A stretch of 64,000 nt of DNA from positions 3,286,001-3,350,000 of the forward strand of contig NZ_CP183332.1 of the NCBI RefSeq assembly GCF_048541825.1, in the 5' to 3' direction. The notes below the pieces were generated by a model, which worked only from the letters and a program-made list of their open reading frames with translations, was not told the origin of the DNA and did no database searches. Both the position numbers and the translations under genes were made by a program. Positions 17,230 through 25,938 of this stretch are shown piece by piece. This DNA comes from Caulobacter sp048541825 (GTDB lineage: Bacteria; Pseudomonadota; Alphaproteobacteria; Caulobacterales; Caulobacteraceae). Position 1 is the first letter of the stretch; each line of letters opens with the position of its first letter.

Positions 17230-20200
17230 GTGCAGTTCCTGCGCCTGCGCCTTACGGGCTTTAAGTCCTTCGTCGAGCCGACCGAGTTCAGGATCGAGCC
17301 CGGCCTGACCGGCATTGTCGGGCCCAATGGCTGCGGCAAGTCCAACCTGCTGGAAGCCCTGCGCTGGGTGATGGGCGCCAATTCGGCCAAGGCCATGCGG
17401 GCCGGCGGCATGGACGACGTGATCTTCGCGGGCAGCGGCGCGCGTCCGGCCCGCAACCACGCCGACGTTACCCTGACCATCGACAATGCCGACCGCACAG
17501 CCCCGGCCCAGTTCAATGACGACCCCGTGCTGGAGGTGGTCCGCCGCATCGATCGGGGCGAGGGCTCGACCTATCGCATCAACGGCCGCGAGGTCCGGGC
17601 CCGCGACGTGCAGTTGCTGTTCGCCGACGCCTCGACCGGGGCCAATTCGCCGGCCCTGGTGCGCCAGGGCCAGATCAGCGAGCTGATCGGCGCCAAGCCG
17701 CAGAACCGCCGCCGCATCCTGGAAGAGGCCGCCGGTGTCTCGGGCCTGCACACCCGCCGCCACGAGGCCGAGCTGCGGCTGCGGGCCGCCGAGACCAATC
17801 TCTCGCGCCTCGAGGATGTGGCCCACGAGCTTGAGACGGCGCTGAACCGCCTGCGCCGCGAAGCCCGCCAGGCCGAAAAGTACAAGCGCCTGTCATCCGA
17901 GATCCGGGCCGTGCAGGGCGCGGTGCTGTTCGCGCGCTGGGCCGAGGCCCGAGACACCCTGCATCGCGTCCAGACCGAGGCGACCGACGCTGCTCGCGCC
18001 GTGGAAGACACCGCCCGCGCCGCCGCAGCCACCCAGGTCGAGATTACCCGGGCCGAGGGCGCCATGCCGCCCCTGCGCGAGGAAGCAGCCATCGCCCAGG
18101 CCGTGCTGGGCCAGTTGGCCATCCAGAAAGACCGCGCCGAGCGCGAGGCGCAGGCCGCCGCCGCCGAGTTTCAGCGCCTGTCGGGCGATCTGACCCGTAT
18201 CGACGACGACCGGGCACGCGAAACGCAGGTTCAGCAGGACGCCGCCTCGGCCCTGGCCCGCCTCGACGCCGAACTGTCCGAGGTCCGCGCCCTGGTCACC
18301 GCCGCGCCGGAGCGAGGCCCCGAACTGGCCGCCGCCGCCAAGGCCGCCGAGGAGGCCCGCGCCGACGCCGAGGCCTTGGTCGAGCAGTTGGCCGCCCGCG
18401 CCGCCGTCGAGGACGCCCGTGCCCGCGCCGCCGCCGCGCGGCTGGCCGACGCCGAGGGCCGCCTGGCTCGTGCGGTCCGCGCCCTGGATCAGGCCAAGGC
18501 AGAGCGCGGAGCCTTGGGCCCTGAGACCGATCCAGCCGCCGCCGACGCCCGCCAGCGTTTTGACAATGCCGAGGCCGCGCTCACCGCAGCCCGCGCCGCA
18601 CTGGAAGCCGCCGACGCCGAGCGCGCCAAGGCTGCCGAGCAAGAGGCTCAGGCCCGCCAACTGGCGCGCAGCCAGGAAGACCAGTTGGGGCGCCTGCGTA
18701 CCGAAGCGCGAGGCCTGGCCAACTTGACCGCGCCGCGCAGCAAGAGCGGCCACGCACCGGCGCTGGATTCGGTTTCGCCCGACAAGGGCTATGGCGCGGC
18801 TCTCGCCGCCGCCTTGGGCGACGACCTCGACGCGGCCTTGGACGCCCGTGCCCCGTCCTATTGGGGCGGCGCTGAAACGCCGGCGCCGTCCTGGCCCGAA
18901 GCCGCCCAGGCTCTGGCTCCGTTGGTCAAGGCTCCGCCCGAATTGGCCGCGCGACTGGCCTTCACCGCCGTCGTCGATCGCGCCGACGGCGACCGGCTGC
19001 AGAAAGCCCTTCAGCCCGGCCAGCGCCTGGTCTCAAAGGAAGGCGACCTTTGGCGTTGGGATGGCTTCGTGGCCCGCGCCGATGCGCCCAAGCCCGCCGC
19101 CGTAAGGCTGGAGCAGCGCACGCGGCTGGCCGAGGTCGAGGCCGAGGTCGATCTCACCGAACCCCGCGCCGAAGCCACCGCCGCCGCCCTGAAGCTGGCC
19201 TCGGATCGCCTGCGCGCCGCCGAGGACCTGCTGCGCGACAGGCGACGCCGTCCACCCGAGGCCGAGCGCCTGCTGGCCGGCGCCCGCGACGCCGTCGCCC
19301 AGTTCGAGCGTCAGGCCGCGCTTCGTGCGGCAAGGGCTCAATCGCTGGACGAGACCATCGCCCGCTTCGAGGCCGAACATGTCGAGGCCGAGACCGCCCT
19401 CACCGCCGTGCGGGCCGAACACGCCGGCGCGACGGGCGCCGCCGACCTGGCGCCGCAACTCTCGGAGGCGCGACAGGCTGCCGCCGCAACGCGCGAAACC
19501 GCTTCGACCGCGCGCGCCGCTCTGGATGTCGAGACCCGCGAGCGGGCCGGCCGTCAGCGTCGGCTGGAAAGCCTGGAACGCGATCACGGCGATTGGGCCC
19601 GCCGGGCTGAAGCGGCCGGCAAGCGCACCGCCGCACTGGACGCCGACCGGATCAAGGCCGCCGACGCCCTGGAAGCCGCCCGCGAGGCGCCGGCCGTCCT
19701 GAAGGAAAAGTTGCTGGTCCTGCTGGACGAGTTCGGCGCGGCAGAGGCGCGCCGCGCCAGGGCCAGCGGCGCCCTGGAAGAGGCCGAGACCGCACGGCTG
19801 ACCGCCGATCGCGCCGCCCGCGCCGCCGACCAGGCCGCCGGCGAGGCCCGCGAGCGGCGCGCGGCTCTGGTCGCCCACCTGGACGGCGCCCGCGGCCGCT
19901 TCGCCGAGATCGCCGGCAATATCCGCGAATCGGTGCGCATGGAGCCCGAGGAACTGGGCCGCCACGTCGCCAGCGAGGCCGTGGCCGTGCCCAAGGACGC
20001 CGCAGGTGTGGAAGCCCACCTCTTCGCGCTTGAAAGAGAGCGCGACGCCATCGGGCCGGTGAACCTACGGGCCGAGGAAGAGGCCCAGGAGTATGCCGCG
20101 CGCCTGGAAACCATGCGCACCGAGCGAGCCGACCTGTCAGGCGCCGTCGGCAAGCTGCGGGCGGGTATCGAGGAGCTGAACGCCGAGGGTCGCGAGCGTC

Positions 20201-20676
20201 TGCTGGCCGCCTTCGAGGTGATCAACGGCCATTTCCAGACCCTCTTCCAGGCCCTGTTCGGCGGCGGTCAGGCTGAGCTGCGGCTGGTCGAGAACGATGA
20301 CCCTCTCGAAGCGGGTCTTGAGATCTACGCCTGCCCGCCCGGCAAGCGCATGGCCAGCATGAGCCTGATGAGCGGCGGCGAGCAGGCCCTGACGGCCAGC
20401 GCCCTGATCTTCGGCGTGTTCCTGGCCAATCCGGCCCCGATCTGCGTACTGGACGAAGTCGACGCGCCGCTGGATGACGCCAATGTCGACCGCTACTGCA
20501 ACATGCTCGACGAGATGCGCCGCCGCACCCAGACCCGCTTCATCGCCATCACCCACAATCCGGTGACCATGAGCCGGATGGACCGCCTGTTCGGGGTCAC
20601 CATGGGCGAGCGGGGCGTCAGCCAGCTGGTCAGCGTGGACCTGTCGACGGCCGAGCAGCTGGTCGCGGCGCAGTAA
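17230..20676 (+). CDS. smc: Chromosome segregation ATPase SMC
   Basis: 1148-residue condensin subunit that organises and segregates the chromosome with ScpA and ScpB. Walker A GPNGCGKS is at residues 31-38. A long coiled coil very rich in Ala, Glu and Arg is interrupted by a hinge near residues 510-620. The C-terminal head has the signature SLMSGGEQALTA and Walker B ICVLDEVDAPLDDAN. It starts with GTG at 17230, directly at the conserved MQFLRLRLTGFKSFVEPTEF. It is last in the dciA-like/dsbA/dsbA/smc series and converges on a TSUP permease with a 7-base gap. Confidence 0.97.
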   Translation: MQFLRLRLTGFKSFVEPTEFRIEPGLTGIVGPNGCGKSNLLEALRWVMGANSAKAMRAGGMDDVIFAGSGARPARNHADVTLTIDNADRTAPAQFNDDPVLEVVRRIDRGEGSTYRINGREVRARDVQLLFADASTGANSPALVRQGQISELIGAKPQNRRRILEEAAGVSGLHTRRHEAELRLRAAETNLSRLEDVAHELETALNRLRREARQAEKYKRLSSEIRAVQGAVLFARWAEARDTLHRVQTEATDAARAVEDTARAAAATQVEITRAEGAMPPLREEAAIAQAVLGQLAIQKDRAEREAQAAAAEFQRLSGDLTRIDDDRARETQVQQDAASALARLDAELSEVRALVTAAPERGPELAAAAKAAEEARADAEALVEQLAARAAVEDARARAAAARLADAEGRLARAVRALDQAKAERGALGPETDPAAADARQRFDNAEAALTAARAALEAADAERAKAAEQEAQARQLARSQEDQLGRLRTEARGLANLTAPRSKSGHAPALDSVSPDKGYGAALAAALGDDLDAALDARAPSYWGGAETPAPSWPEAAQALAPLVKAPPELAARLAFTAVVDRADGDRLQKALQPGQRLVSKEGDLWRWDGFVARADAPKPAAVRLEQRTRLAEVEAEVDLTEPRAEATAAALKLASDRLRAAEDLLRDRRRRPPEAERLLAGARDAVAQFERQAALRAARAQSLDETIARFEAEHVEAETALTAVRAEHAGATGAADLAPQLSEARQAAAATRETASTARAALDVETRERAGRQRRLESLERDHGDWARRAEAAGKRTAALDADRIKAADALEAAREAPAVLKEKLLVLLDEFGAAEARRARASGALEEAETARLTADRAARAADQAAGEARERRAALVAHLDGARGRFAEIAGNIRESVRMEPEELGRHVASEAVAVPKDAAGVEAHLFALERERDAIGPVNLRAEEEAQEYAARLETMRTERADLSGAVGKLRAGIEELNAEGRERLLAAFEVINGHFQTLFQALFGGGQAELRLVENDDPLEAGLEIYACPPGKRMASMSLMSGGEQALTASALIFGVFLANPAPICVLDEVDAPLDDANVDRYCNMLDEMRRRTQTRFIAITHNPVTMSRMDRLFGVTMGERGVSQLVSVDLSTAEQLVAAQ

Positions 20677-20683
20677 TCCGGCG

Positions 20684-21481
20684 TCAGCCGCCCAACAGAT
20701 GCGAAACGACCTGGCGCAGCGGGTTCTGCGGGTCGGCCAGCAGCTTCACCGCCATGGCGCAGGACATCGTCACCAGCAGTGGCCGGATCAGACCGGCGCC
20801 AAACCGCATGGCCAGCCGCGAGCCGACCTGAGCGCCCAGGAAGGCCCCGGCGGCCATGGCCAGGCCGATCGGCCAGATCACCGCGCCTTTGAACATGAAA
20901 AGAACCAGGCTGCCCACATTGCTGGCGGCGTTAGCCAGCTTGGTGTGGGCCGTGGCCTTCAGCGCGCCGTAGCCCAGCAGCGTGACAATAGCGACCATGT
21001 AGAAGGCCCCTGCGCCGGGTCCGAAGATGCCGTCATAGAAGCCGATCAGCGGCGCAATGAAGCCGGCGAACACCGGTAGGGTCAGCTTGGCGTGGCCGTC
21101 CTCGGCCTTCAGGGCCTTGGAGAGCGCGAAGTACAGCGCGATGACGATCAGCAGGATCGGCACCAGGGCCTTGAGAAAGGTCGGTGACAGCAGGCTGGCG
21201 CACAGAGCGCCGCAAAGGCCCGCCAGGCCGGCGGCGAGGGCGACCGGCAGGGCGGTCTTCCAGTCGATCAGGCCGCGACGCGCGAAGGCGGTCGTCGCAG
21301 ACACCGACCCAAACGCGCCCTGCAGCTTGTTGGTGGCCAGCGCCGCGACGGGGTCCAGGCCCGCCAACAGCAGGGCCGGCAGGGTCAGCAGTCCGCCGCC
21401 GCCCGCTATGGCGTCGAACGCTCCGGCCAGCGCGGCCACGGCGAACATCGTCGCCAGCAGTTCAGGTTGGACAAGGTCCAT
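20684..21481 (-). CDS. TSUP-family (TauE/SafE) membrane permease
   Basis: Inner-membrane protein of 265 residues with about eight hydrophobic helices, of the sulfite-exporter TauE/SafE family. Characteristic segments are AGAFDAIAGGGGLLTLPALLLAG at the N terminus with ATNKLQGAFGS after it, and the repeated FIAPLIGFYDGIFGPGAGAFYM in the second half. Family members move organosulfonates or other anions; the substrate here is unknown. The start at 21481 has GGAGGG upstream; an ATG at 21523 is less likely. Confidence 0.88.
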   Translation of the reverse strand: MDLVQPELLATMFAVAALAGAFDAIAGGGGLLTLPALLLAGLDPVAALATNKLQGAFGSVSATTAFARRGLIDWKTALPVALAAGLAGLCGALCASLLSPTFLKALVPILLIVIALYFALSKALKAEDGHAKLTLPVFAGFIAPLIGFYDGIFGPGAGAFYMVAIVTLLGYGALKATAHTKLANAASNVGSLVLFMFKGAVIWPIGLAMAAGAFLGAQVGSRLAMRFGAGLIRPLLVTMSCAMAVKLLADPQNPLRQVVSHLLGG

Positions 21482-21581
21482 GGGCCGGCCCTCCCGCATG
21501 GCAGGCTTGAGAGCCTGGACCATGCGGTCGAGTCGCGGCTCGGGAGGGAAGGGAAAGAGCGTTTAGCCCCTTCCCGTCTGA

Positions 21582-21965
21582 TCAACCGATCAGATTGCCC
21601 CACTCGTGAGCGCGAGCGCTCTTGGTGTTGCGCCCCAGGGAGCGAAGCTGCTCGCGCTGGGCGGCCTTCTCTTCCTTGCGCATCTTCTGCTCGGCGGCGG
21701 CGTCGGTCTTGCGTTCCTTGCGCTCGGCGCGCTTGGCCGCAAGAATCGCTTCCTGCTTGGCCAACTGCTCAAGGCGGACGACTTCGCGGGCTGCGGCGCG
21801 CGCCGCGCGCACGGCTTCCAGTTCGGCGGCGCGAAACTCTTCGCGCTTGTCGAAATCAGGATCCGTGACGGTGGGCTTGGGCTTCATTTTCGCCAGCATG
21901 GCCTTCTTGGCCTCGGCGGCGGCGGAGATACGATCGGAGAAACCGGTGTTCTTCAGATGCGACAT
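21582..21965 (-). CDS. DUF6481-type charged helical protein
   Basis: 127-residue, strongly charged, alanine-rich protein (MSHLKNTGFSDRISAAAEAKKAML and then long runs of Lys, Glu, Arg and Ala), predicted to be mostly helix or coiled coil. It resembles the small alphaproteobacterial family annotated as DUF6481; no function is established. There is no signal peptide or membrane segment. The conserved ends are the N-terminal SDR segment and the C-terminal ARAHEWGNLIG. The start at 21965 has only a weak purine-rich site upstream. Confidence 0.75.
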   Translation of the reverse strand: MSHLKNTGFSDRISAAAEAKKAMLAKMKPKPTVTDPDFDKREEFRAAELEAVRAARAAAREVVRLEQLAKQEAILAAKRAERKERKTDAAAEQKMRKEEKAAQREQLRSLGRNTKSARAHEWGNLIG

Positions 21966-22372
21966 GAATCTTCTGGCTAAGGGAAAGACGCGGCTCTCAA
22001 ACCCCAAAATGGCGCAAAAAGCAATGCGTCATCACGCGCGCGCATCGAGCCGACGGCTGGATGCGGCCCATATGTCGCGGATCGGCGACGATACACGACG
22101 CTCGAGCCTTTCCTTCCGCGCAGACAGGCCTCACAGGCCGCTTCGCCACGCGGCTTTCTTGCCGTGCGTCCCGGACACGAAGGCGACGCCGCAAGGATTT
22201 GCCCGCCGATGGGCGCCGTAGCGTAAAACGCCTTATTATACAGTCGCTTGCATCACTCCAAGCCAACCTTGACGCACCGCAGCGAGGTCTATAGGTTCCG
22301 CCGCGATCAAGCCGGCCGGAAATACGTCTCTTACAGGCGTATCCGCGGGCGTTTTCGGACCTGACCGCTCCC
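21966..22372. other. Intergenic region upstream of the atp operon
   Basis: 407 bases between the divergent DUF6481 gene and atpI with no supportable gene. It must hold the promoters of both. The only clear signal is a promoter-like pair at 22269-22295 for the atp operon, leaving a leader of about 75 bases. Stretches near 22060-22220 are ordinary GC-rich sequence with no repeat or RNA motif that I can recognise. Confidence 0.6.
22269..22295 (+). promoter_or_regulatory. Putative atp operon promoter
   Basis: TTGACG at 22269-22274 and TATAGG at 22290-22295, about 75-100 bases before atpI. It resembles the Caulobacter housekeeping pattern (TTGACGS, short spacer, GCTANAWC) better than the E. coli 17-base spacing. 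Read by eye only. Confidence 0.45.
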
Positions 22373-22741
22373 ATGCCCAAGGCCGACGAACCGAACGACA
22401 AGGCCCTGCAAAGCCTCGACGCTCGGCTCGCCGCATTCGAGGCCAAGAAGGCGGCAGAACAGCCGGTGCGCGCGGAGCACGAGAAATCGTCCCAGGACGG
22501 CTATCGGCTTCTGGCGGATTTGATCGGCGGCGTCCTGGTGGGGCTCGGCTTTGGCTGGGTTCTCGACCAGTTCGCCCACACGGCGCCCTGGGGCATGGTT
22601 GGCGGTCTGCTGATCGGCATGGGGGCGTCAATATTCTCCGTCGTCCGCAAGGCGACGAAACTGAGCGCGCAGGCGTCGGCCGAAACAGTCGACGAAGACA
22701 CGGGAGGCGGGTCTACCGCCCCCAAGCAGAAGAGAGACTAG
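22373..22741 (+). CDS. atpI: ATP synthase assembly protein I (AtpI/AtpZ-like)
   Basis: 122-residue protein with two hydrophobic helices (LLADLIGGVLVGLGFGWVLDQF and WGMVGGLLIGMGASIFSVV) after a charged N-terminal helix. It heads the F0 gene cluster, as AtpI does in alphaproteobacteria. Family members help assemble the c-ring or carry Mg/Ca; they are not catalytic subunits. The stop codon is 5 bases before atpB, so the genes are co-transcribed. Confidence 0.88.
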   Translation: MPKADEPNDKALQSLDARLAAFEAKKAAEQPVRAEHEKSSQDGYRLLADLIGGVLVGLGFGWVLDQFAHTAPWGMVGGLLIGMGASIFSVVRKATKLSAQASAETVDEDTGGGSTAPKQKRD

Positions 22742-22746
22742 GGCCA

Positions 22747-23508
22747 ATGGCCGATCCGATGCACCAGTTCCAGATCCAGAAGATCGTGGAACTGCCGACC
22801 GTCACCGTGCTGGGCCAAGCGATCGACCTGTCGATCACCAATTCCGTGGCCGCCATGCTGCTGGCCGCGACCCTGGTCGTGGTGTTCTACGCCCTGGCAT
22901 CGGCCAAGGCCGCCGTGGTGCCGGGTCGCCTGCAGACCGCGGGCGAGCTTCTGTATGGGCTGGTCAACGGCCTGACCGAGTCGATCATCGGTCACGACGG
23001 CAAGAAGTACCTGCCGTTCGTCTTCACCCTGTTCATCTTCGTGCTGTTTGCCAACATTCAGGGGATGTTCCTGGTGTTCACCGCGACCTCGCAGATCGCC
23101 GTCACCCTGACCCTGGGCCTGCTGGTCATCCTGACTGTCGTGACCGTCGGCTTCGCCAAGAACGGCCTGAAGTTCTTCAAGCTGTTCGCCCCGTCGGGCG
23201 TGCCTTGGCCGCTGTACTTCCTGCTGGTGCCGATCGAGATCCTGTCGTTCCTGATCCGCCCCGTCACCCTGGCCCTGCGTCTGTTCGGCAACATGCTGGG
23301 CGGCCACGTGGTGCTGAAGATCTTTGCCGGCTTCGTCGTCGCCATGGGCGGCATGGGCGTGCTCGGCTGGGCCGGCGCGGCGCTGGCCCTGTCCTCCGTC
23401 GTTGCTCTGACGGCTCTAGAGTTCATGGTGGCCTTCCTTCAGGCCTTCGTGTTCGCGGTGCTCACCTGCGTCTATCTGAACGACGTCGTGCACCTCGACA
23501 GCCACTGA
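22747..23508 (+). CDS. atpB: ATP synthase F0 subunit a
   Basis: 253-residue membrane subunit that forms the proton half-channels against the c-ring. Several hydrophobic helices are visible and the essential arginine lies in the family motif LALRLFGNMLGGH. The C-terminal helices (EFMVAFLQAFVFAVLTCVYLND) are conserved. Second in the atpI-B-E-F'-F order. Confidence 0.97.
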   Translation: MADPMHQFQIQKIVELPTVTVLGQAIDLSITNSVAAMLLAATLVVVFYALASAKAAVVPGRLQTAGELLYGLVNGLTESIIGHDGKKYLPFVFTLFIFVLFANIQGMFLVFTATSQIAVTLTLGLLVILTVVTVGFAKNGLKFFKLFAPSGVPWPLYFLLVPIEILSFLIRPVTLALRLFGNMLGGHVVLKIFAGFVVAMGGMGVLGWAGAALALSSVVALTALEFMVAFLQAFVFAVLTCVYLNDVVHLDSH

Positions 23509-23553
23509 TCACCTTTTTTCCTTTCCAACCTTTCGATCTTTAGGAGTCTCACA

Positions 23554-23778
23554 ATGGAAGCTGAAGCCGCGAAGTACATCGGCGCTGGTCTGGCGATGCT
23601 GGGCATGATCGGTGCAGGCATCGGCCTGGGCGTGATGTTCGGTAACTATTTCCAAGGCGCGCTGCGCAACCCGACCGCCGCCGCTCAAGAGCGTCCGATG
23701 CTGTTCCTGGGCATGGCGCTGACCGAAGCCCTGGGCATCTTCGCCCTGGTCATCGCTTTCCTGATCCTCTTCTCCTAA
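23554..23778 (+). CDS. atpE: ATP synthase F0 subunit c
   Basis: 74-residue two-helix proteolipid that forms the rotating ring. The glycine-rich first helix is GAGLAMLGMIGAGIGLGVMFG, the polar loop is NPTAAAQ, and the proton-carrying acidic residue is Glu58 in MALTEALGIF. TAGGAGT lies just ahead of the ATG. A strong hairpin directly follows the gene (23787-23815), in keeping with the need for many copies of c per complex. Confidence 0.97.
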   Translation: MEAEAAKYIGAGLAMLGMIGAGIGLGVMFGNYFQGALRNPTAAAQERPMLFLGMALTEALGIFALVIAFLILFS

Positions 23779-23786
23779 ACCCCGGC

Positions 23787-23815
23787 GCGAGCCGCTTCCC
23801 CCGGAAGCAGCTCGC
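23787..23815 (+). repeat. Intra-operon hairpin after atpE
   Basis: GCGAGC-C-GCTTCC, loop CCC, GGAAGC-A-GCTCGC: twelve base pairs with one mismatch, nine bases after the atpE stop. There is no immediate T run (a T6 appears 15 bases later), so it may protect the upstream atpE mRNA or partly terminate, rather than end the operon. Confidence 0.7.
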
Positions 23816-23855
23816 TCCGAGTCTTTGATTTTTTATCTAAGAGGCGTCTTCGCCC

Positions 23856-24392
23856 ATGGCGACGGAAACTCACGGCACGGTCGAGACGACTGGTGCGCCC
23901 GAGGCTCACGGTGGCGGCGGACTTCCGCAGCTGCAGTTCGAGCACTGGGGCGGCCAGATCGTCTGGCTGTTGCTCATCTTCGCCGTTCTGTACGTGGTGC
24001 TGTCCAAGGGCCTGCTGCCCCGGGTCAGCGGCGCGATCGAGACGCGCGGGGCCAAGATCGCCGGCGACATCGCCGACGCCCGTCGTCTGAAGGACGAAGC
24101 CGAGGTCCAAGCCCGTGCGGCTGCGGCCGAGGTCGCCGAGGCTCGCGCTTCGGCCCAACGGACTGCGGCGGACGCCAAGGCCAAGGCTTCGGCCATTGCG
24201 GCCGAGCGTCAGGCGAAGGAAGAGGCTGTGCTGGCTGAAAAGCTGGCGACCGCCGAAGCCGGCATCCAGGCTGCGCGCGACCGGGCCATGAGCCATGTCG
24301 GCGCCGTGGCTTCGGATACGGCCAGCGCCATCGTCGAGAAGCTCACGGGCAAGGCGGCTACGGCCGCCGAGCTCAAGGCGGCCACGGCCTAA
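23856..24392 (+). CDS. atpG: ATP synthase F0 subunit b'
   Basis: 178-residue peripheral-stalk subunit. One N-terminal membrane helix (IVWLLLIFAVLYVVLSKGLL) follows a short Gly/His-rich lead, then a long Ala/Glu/Lys coiled coil. Alphaproteobacteria and photosynthetic bacteria have two different b subunits (b and b'); this copy precedes the other, as is usual. The gene symbol atpG/atpF' varies between annotations. Confidence 0.92.
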   Translation: MATETHGTVETTGAPEAHGGGGLPQLQFEHWGGQIVWLLLIFAVLYVVLSKGLLPRVSGAIETRGAKIAGDIADARRLKDEAEVQARAAAAEVAEARASAQRTAADAKAKASAIAAERQAKEEAVLAEKLATAEAGIQAARDRAMSHVGAVASDTASAIVEKLTGKAATAAELKAATA

Positions 24393-24405
24393 GGAGAGAC
24401 AGACG

Positions 24406-24915
24406 ATGGAACACGAGTCCCTTTTCAGCCTCTCAAACCCCGAGTTCTGGGTTCTGGTCGCGCTGGTCCTGTTCTTCGGCCTGCTGGTCGTGCTCAAGGT
24501 CCTGCCCGGCGCCCTGTTCGGGGCGCTCGACGCCCACGCCGCCAAGATCAAGGCCGAACTCGACGAAGCCCAACACCTGCGGGAAGAGGCTCAAGCCCTG
24601 CTCGCCGATGTGAAGGCGCAGCGCGAGGACGCCGAACGTCAGGCCGCCGGCATGATCGAGGCCGCCAAGGCCGACGCCAAGCGTCTGGCCGAGGAAGCCA
24701 AGGAAAAGCTGGAAGAGCAGATCAAGCGCCGCGCCGAAATGGCCGAACGCAAGATCGCTCAGGCCGAAGCCCAGGCTACGGCGGACGTCAAGGCTGCGGC
24801 TGTCGACCTCGCCGCCCAGGCTGCTGAAGCCATCCTGACGGCGCGTCTGGCAGGCCTGAAGAGCGATCCACTGGTCGATGTGGCCATCGGTCAGATGGCC
24901 GCCAAGCTGCAATAG
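24406..24915 (+). CDS. atpF: ATP synthase F0 subunit b
   Basis: 169-residue peripheral-stalk subunit with one membrane helix (FWVLVALVLFFGLLVVLKVL) and a coiled coil rich in Ala, Glu and Lys. The ATG at 24406 is preceded by AAGGAGA, ten bases away, which overrides the longer open frame starting at 24295 inside atpG. It is the last gene of the F0 operon; the F1 genes (atpHAGDC) are not in this window. A strong terminator follows. Confidence 0.95.
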   Translation: MEHESLFSLSNPEFWVLVALVLFFGLLVVLKVLPGALFGALDAHAAKIKAELDEAQHLREEAQALLADVKAQREDAERQAAGMIEAAKADAKRLAEEAKEKLEEQIKRRAEMAERKIAQAEAQATADVKAAAVDLAAQAAEAILTARLAGLKSDPLVDVAIGQMAAKLQ

Positions 24916-24942
24916 CAGACGGCGAACGACTTAAACGATCAA

Positions 24943-24971
24943 GGGCGCGGCCTTACGGCTGCGCCCTTTTT
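24943..24971 (+). terminator. Intrinsic terminator of the atp operon
   Basis: Ten-pair stem GGGCGCGGCC / GGCTGCGCCC (one G-T pair) with a TTAC loop, followed by TTTTT. The stop codon (TAA) of the convergent gene downstream is read from the loop bases 24953-24955, so one hairpin serves as the 3' end of both transcripts. Confidence 0.88.
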
Positions 24972-25399
24972 CGTTGAGTCCACATCCGGCGGGCATGCTT
25001 GCGTCCCCGCTTCAGCACCCGCCAGCGCGCCTTGCGCAGGATCATCTTCTCGGTGCGCAGCAGCTGCTGCCAGAAGACCAGCAGCACCTCGGGCTCGCGC
25101 CGCATGAGGCGCCGGATCGGGAAGACCAGCTTGGGATGACGGCGCTGCCAGCGGATGAAGGTCTTGCGGGCCTGGAACGAGTAGCGCAGCACGATCATCA
25201 GGCCGATCACCAGCATCGGCAGTCCGATGTGTCCCGGCAGGGGCGTCAGGACCGCGCCGGCCAGGATCACCACACTGCCGAAGGCGATCGCGGCGATGCG
25301 ATAGGCGCGCGCCGCCGTCTCGCGCAGCAGCAAGGCCAACCTGGCGCGCCGGCGAACCTTGTGTTTGATCTCGATGGCTACGGTTGAAGCGCCCGTCAC
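24953..25399 (-). CDS. PGPGW-like transmembrane protein (second of a pair)
   Basis: Small inner-membrane protein, 148 residues from a GTG start. Two adjoining hydrophobic helices enclose TPLPGHIGLPMLVIGLMIVLR, similar to the PGPGW family, followed by a long basic tail (many Arg/Lys, ending RMWTQRKRAQP). It is a paralogue of the gene immediately upstream: SFQARKTFIRWQRRHPKLVFPIRRLMRREPEV matches SFKARKQFVRFQHAHPKLIFPIRRLLRREPEV. I prefer the GTG at 25399 since it overlaps the upstream TGA as GTGA; the frame is open to an ATG at 25492. Function unknown. Confidence 0.7.
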   Translation of the reverse strand: MTGASTVAIEIKHKVRRRARLALLLRETAARAYRIAAIAFGSVVILAGAVLTPLPGHIGLPMLVIGLMIVLRYSFQARKTFIRWQRRHPKLVFPIRRLMRREPEVLLVFWQQLLRTEKMILRKARWRVLKRGRKHARRMWTQRKRAQP

Positions 25400-25806
25400 C
25401 GACGACGGCGCTTGATCGACTTGCGCCAGCGCACAGCCACGCGCCAGCGGCGCGGGATGACCAGCCGCTCGATCCGCAAAGCCTGTTGCCACGCCACAAG
25501 GATCACCTCGGGCTCGCGGCGCAGCAGCCGGCGGATCGGGAAGATCAGCTTGGGGTGAGCATGCTGGAAGCGCACGAACTGCTTGCGGGCCTTGAACGAG
25601 TTGCGCAACACCAGCATCAGGCCCACCACCGTGAGCGGCAGGCCCAGAGGGCCCGGCAGCGGCGCGATCAGCGCGCCGGCCAGCACCAGCAGCAGGCCAA
25701 GCACAACCAGCACGACGCGCAGGACGCGCGCCACGATCTCGCGGGCGAGATCATCGGCAGGGGAAAGACGTGCACGCGGCATGGCGAGGGCGACTGGAAC
25801 ATTCAT
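25396..25806 (-). CDS. PGPGW-like transmembrane protein (first of a pair)
   Basis: 136-residue inner-membrane protein with two hydrophobic helices around APLPGPLGLPLTVVGLMLVLR and a very basic C-terminal tail (RRWRVAVRWRKSIKRRRR). Paralogous to the following gene, with which it overlaps by four bases; the pair is almost certainly co-translated. The tail suggests contact with phospholipid head groups or nucleic acid, but this is a guess. No function is known to me. Confidence 0.75.
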   Translation of the reverse strand: MNVPVALAMPRARLSPADDLAREIVARVLRVVLVVLGLLLVLAGALIAPLPGPLGLPLTVVGLMLVLRNSFKARKQFVRFQHAHPKLIFPIRRLLRREPEVILVAWQQALRIERLVIPRRWRVAVRWRKSIKRRRR

Positions 25807-25891
25807 GAGGGAGCTGACGGACTACACGCTCCGCTTGCTCCCTGGAAAATCCAATCAGCCCGACGCGCGAACCTGATATGTGGATCGATAA

Positions 25892-25912
25892 GGGCGCCGT
25901 AAAGGCGCCCTT
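25892..25912 (-). terminator. Terminator-like hairpin after gcvPB
   Basis: Perfect GGGCGCC / GGCGCCC stem with a five-base loop, 26 bases past the gcvPB stop. The T tail on the minus strand is short (TTAT), so efficiency is uncertain. Confidence 0.6.
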
Positions 25913-25938
25913 TCGACGCGCCTCCAAATACTGTCGTT

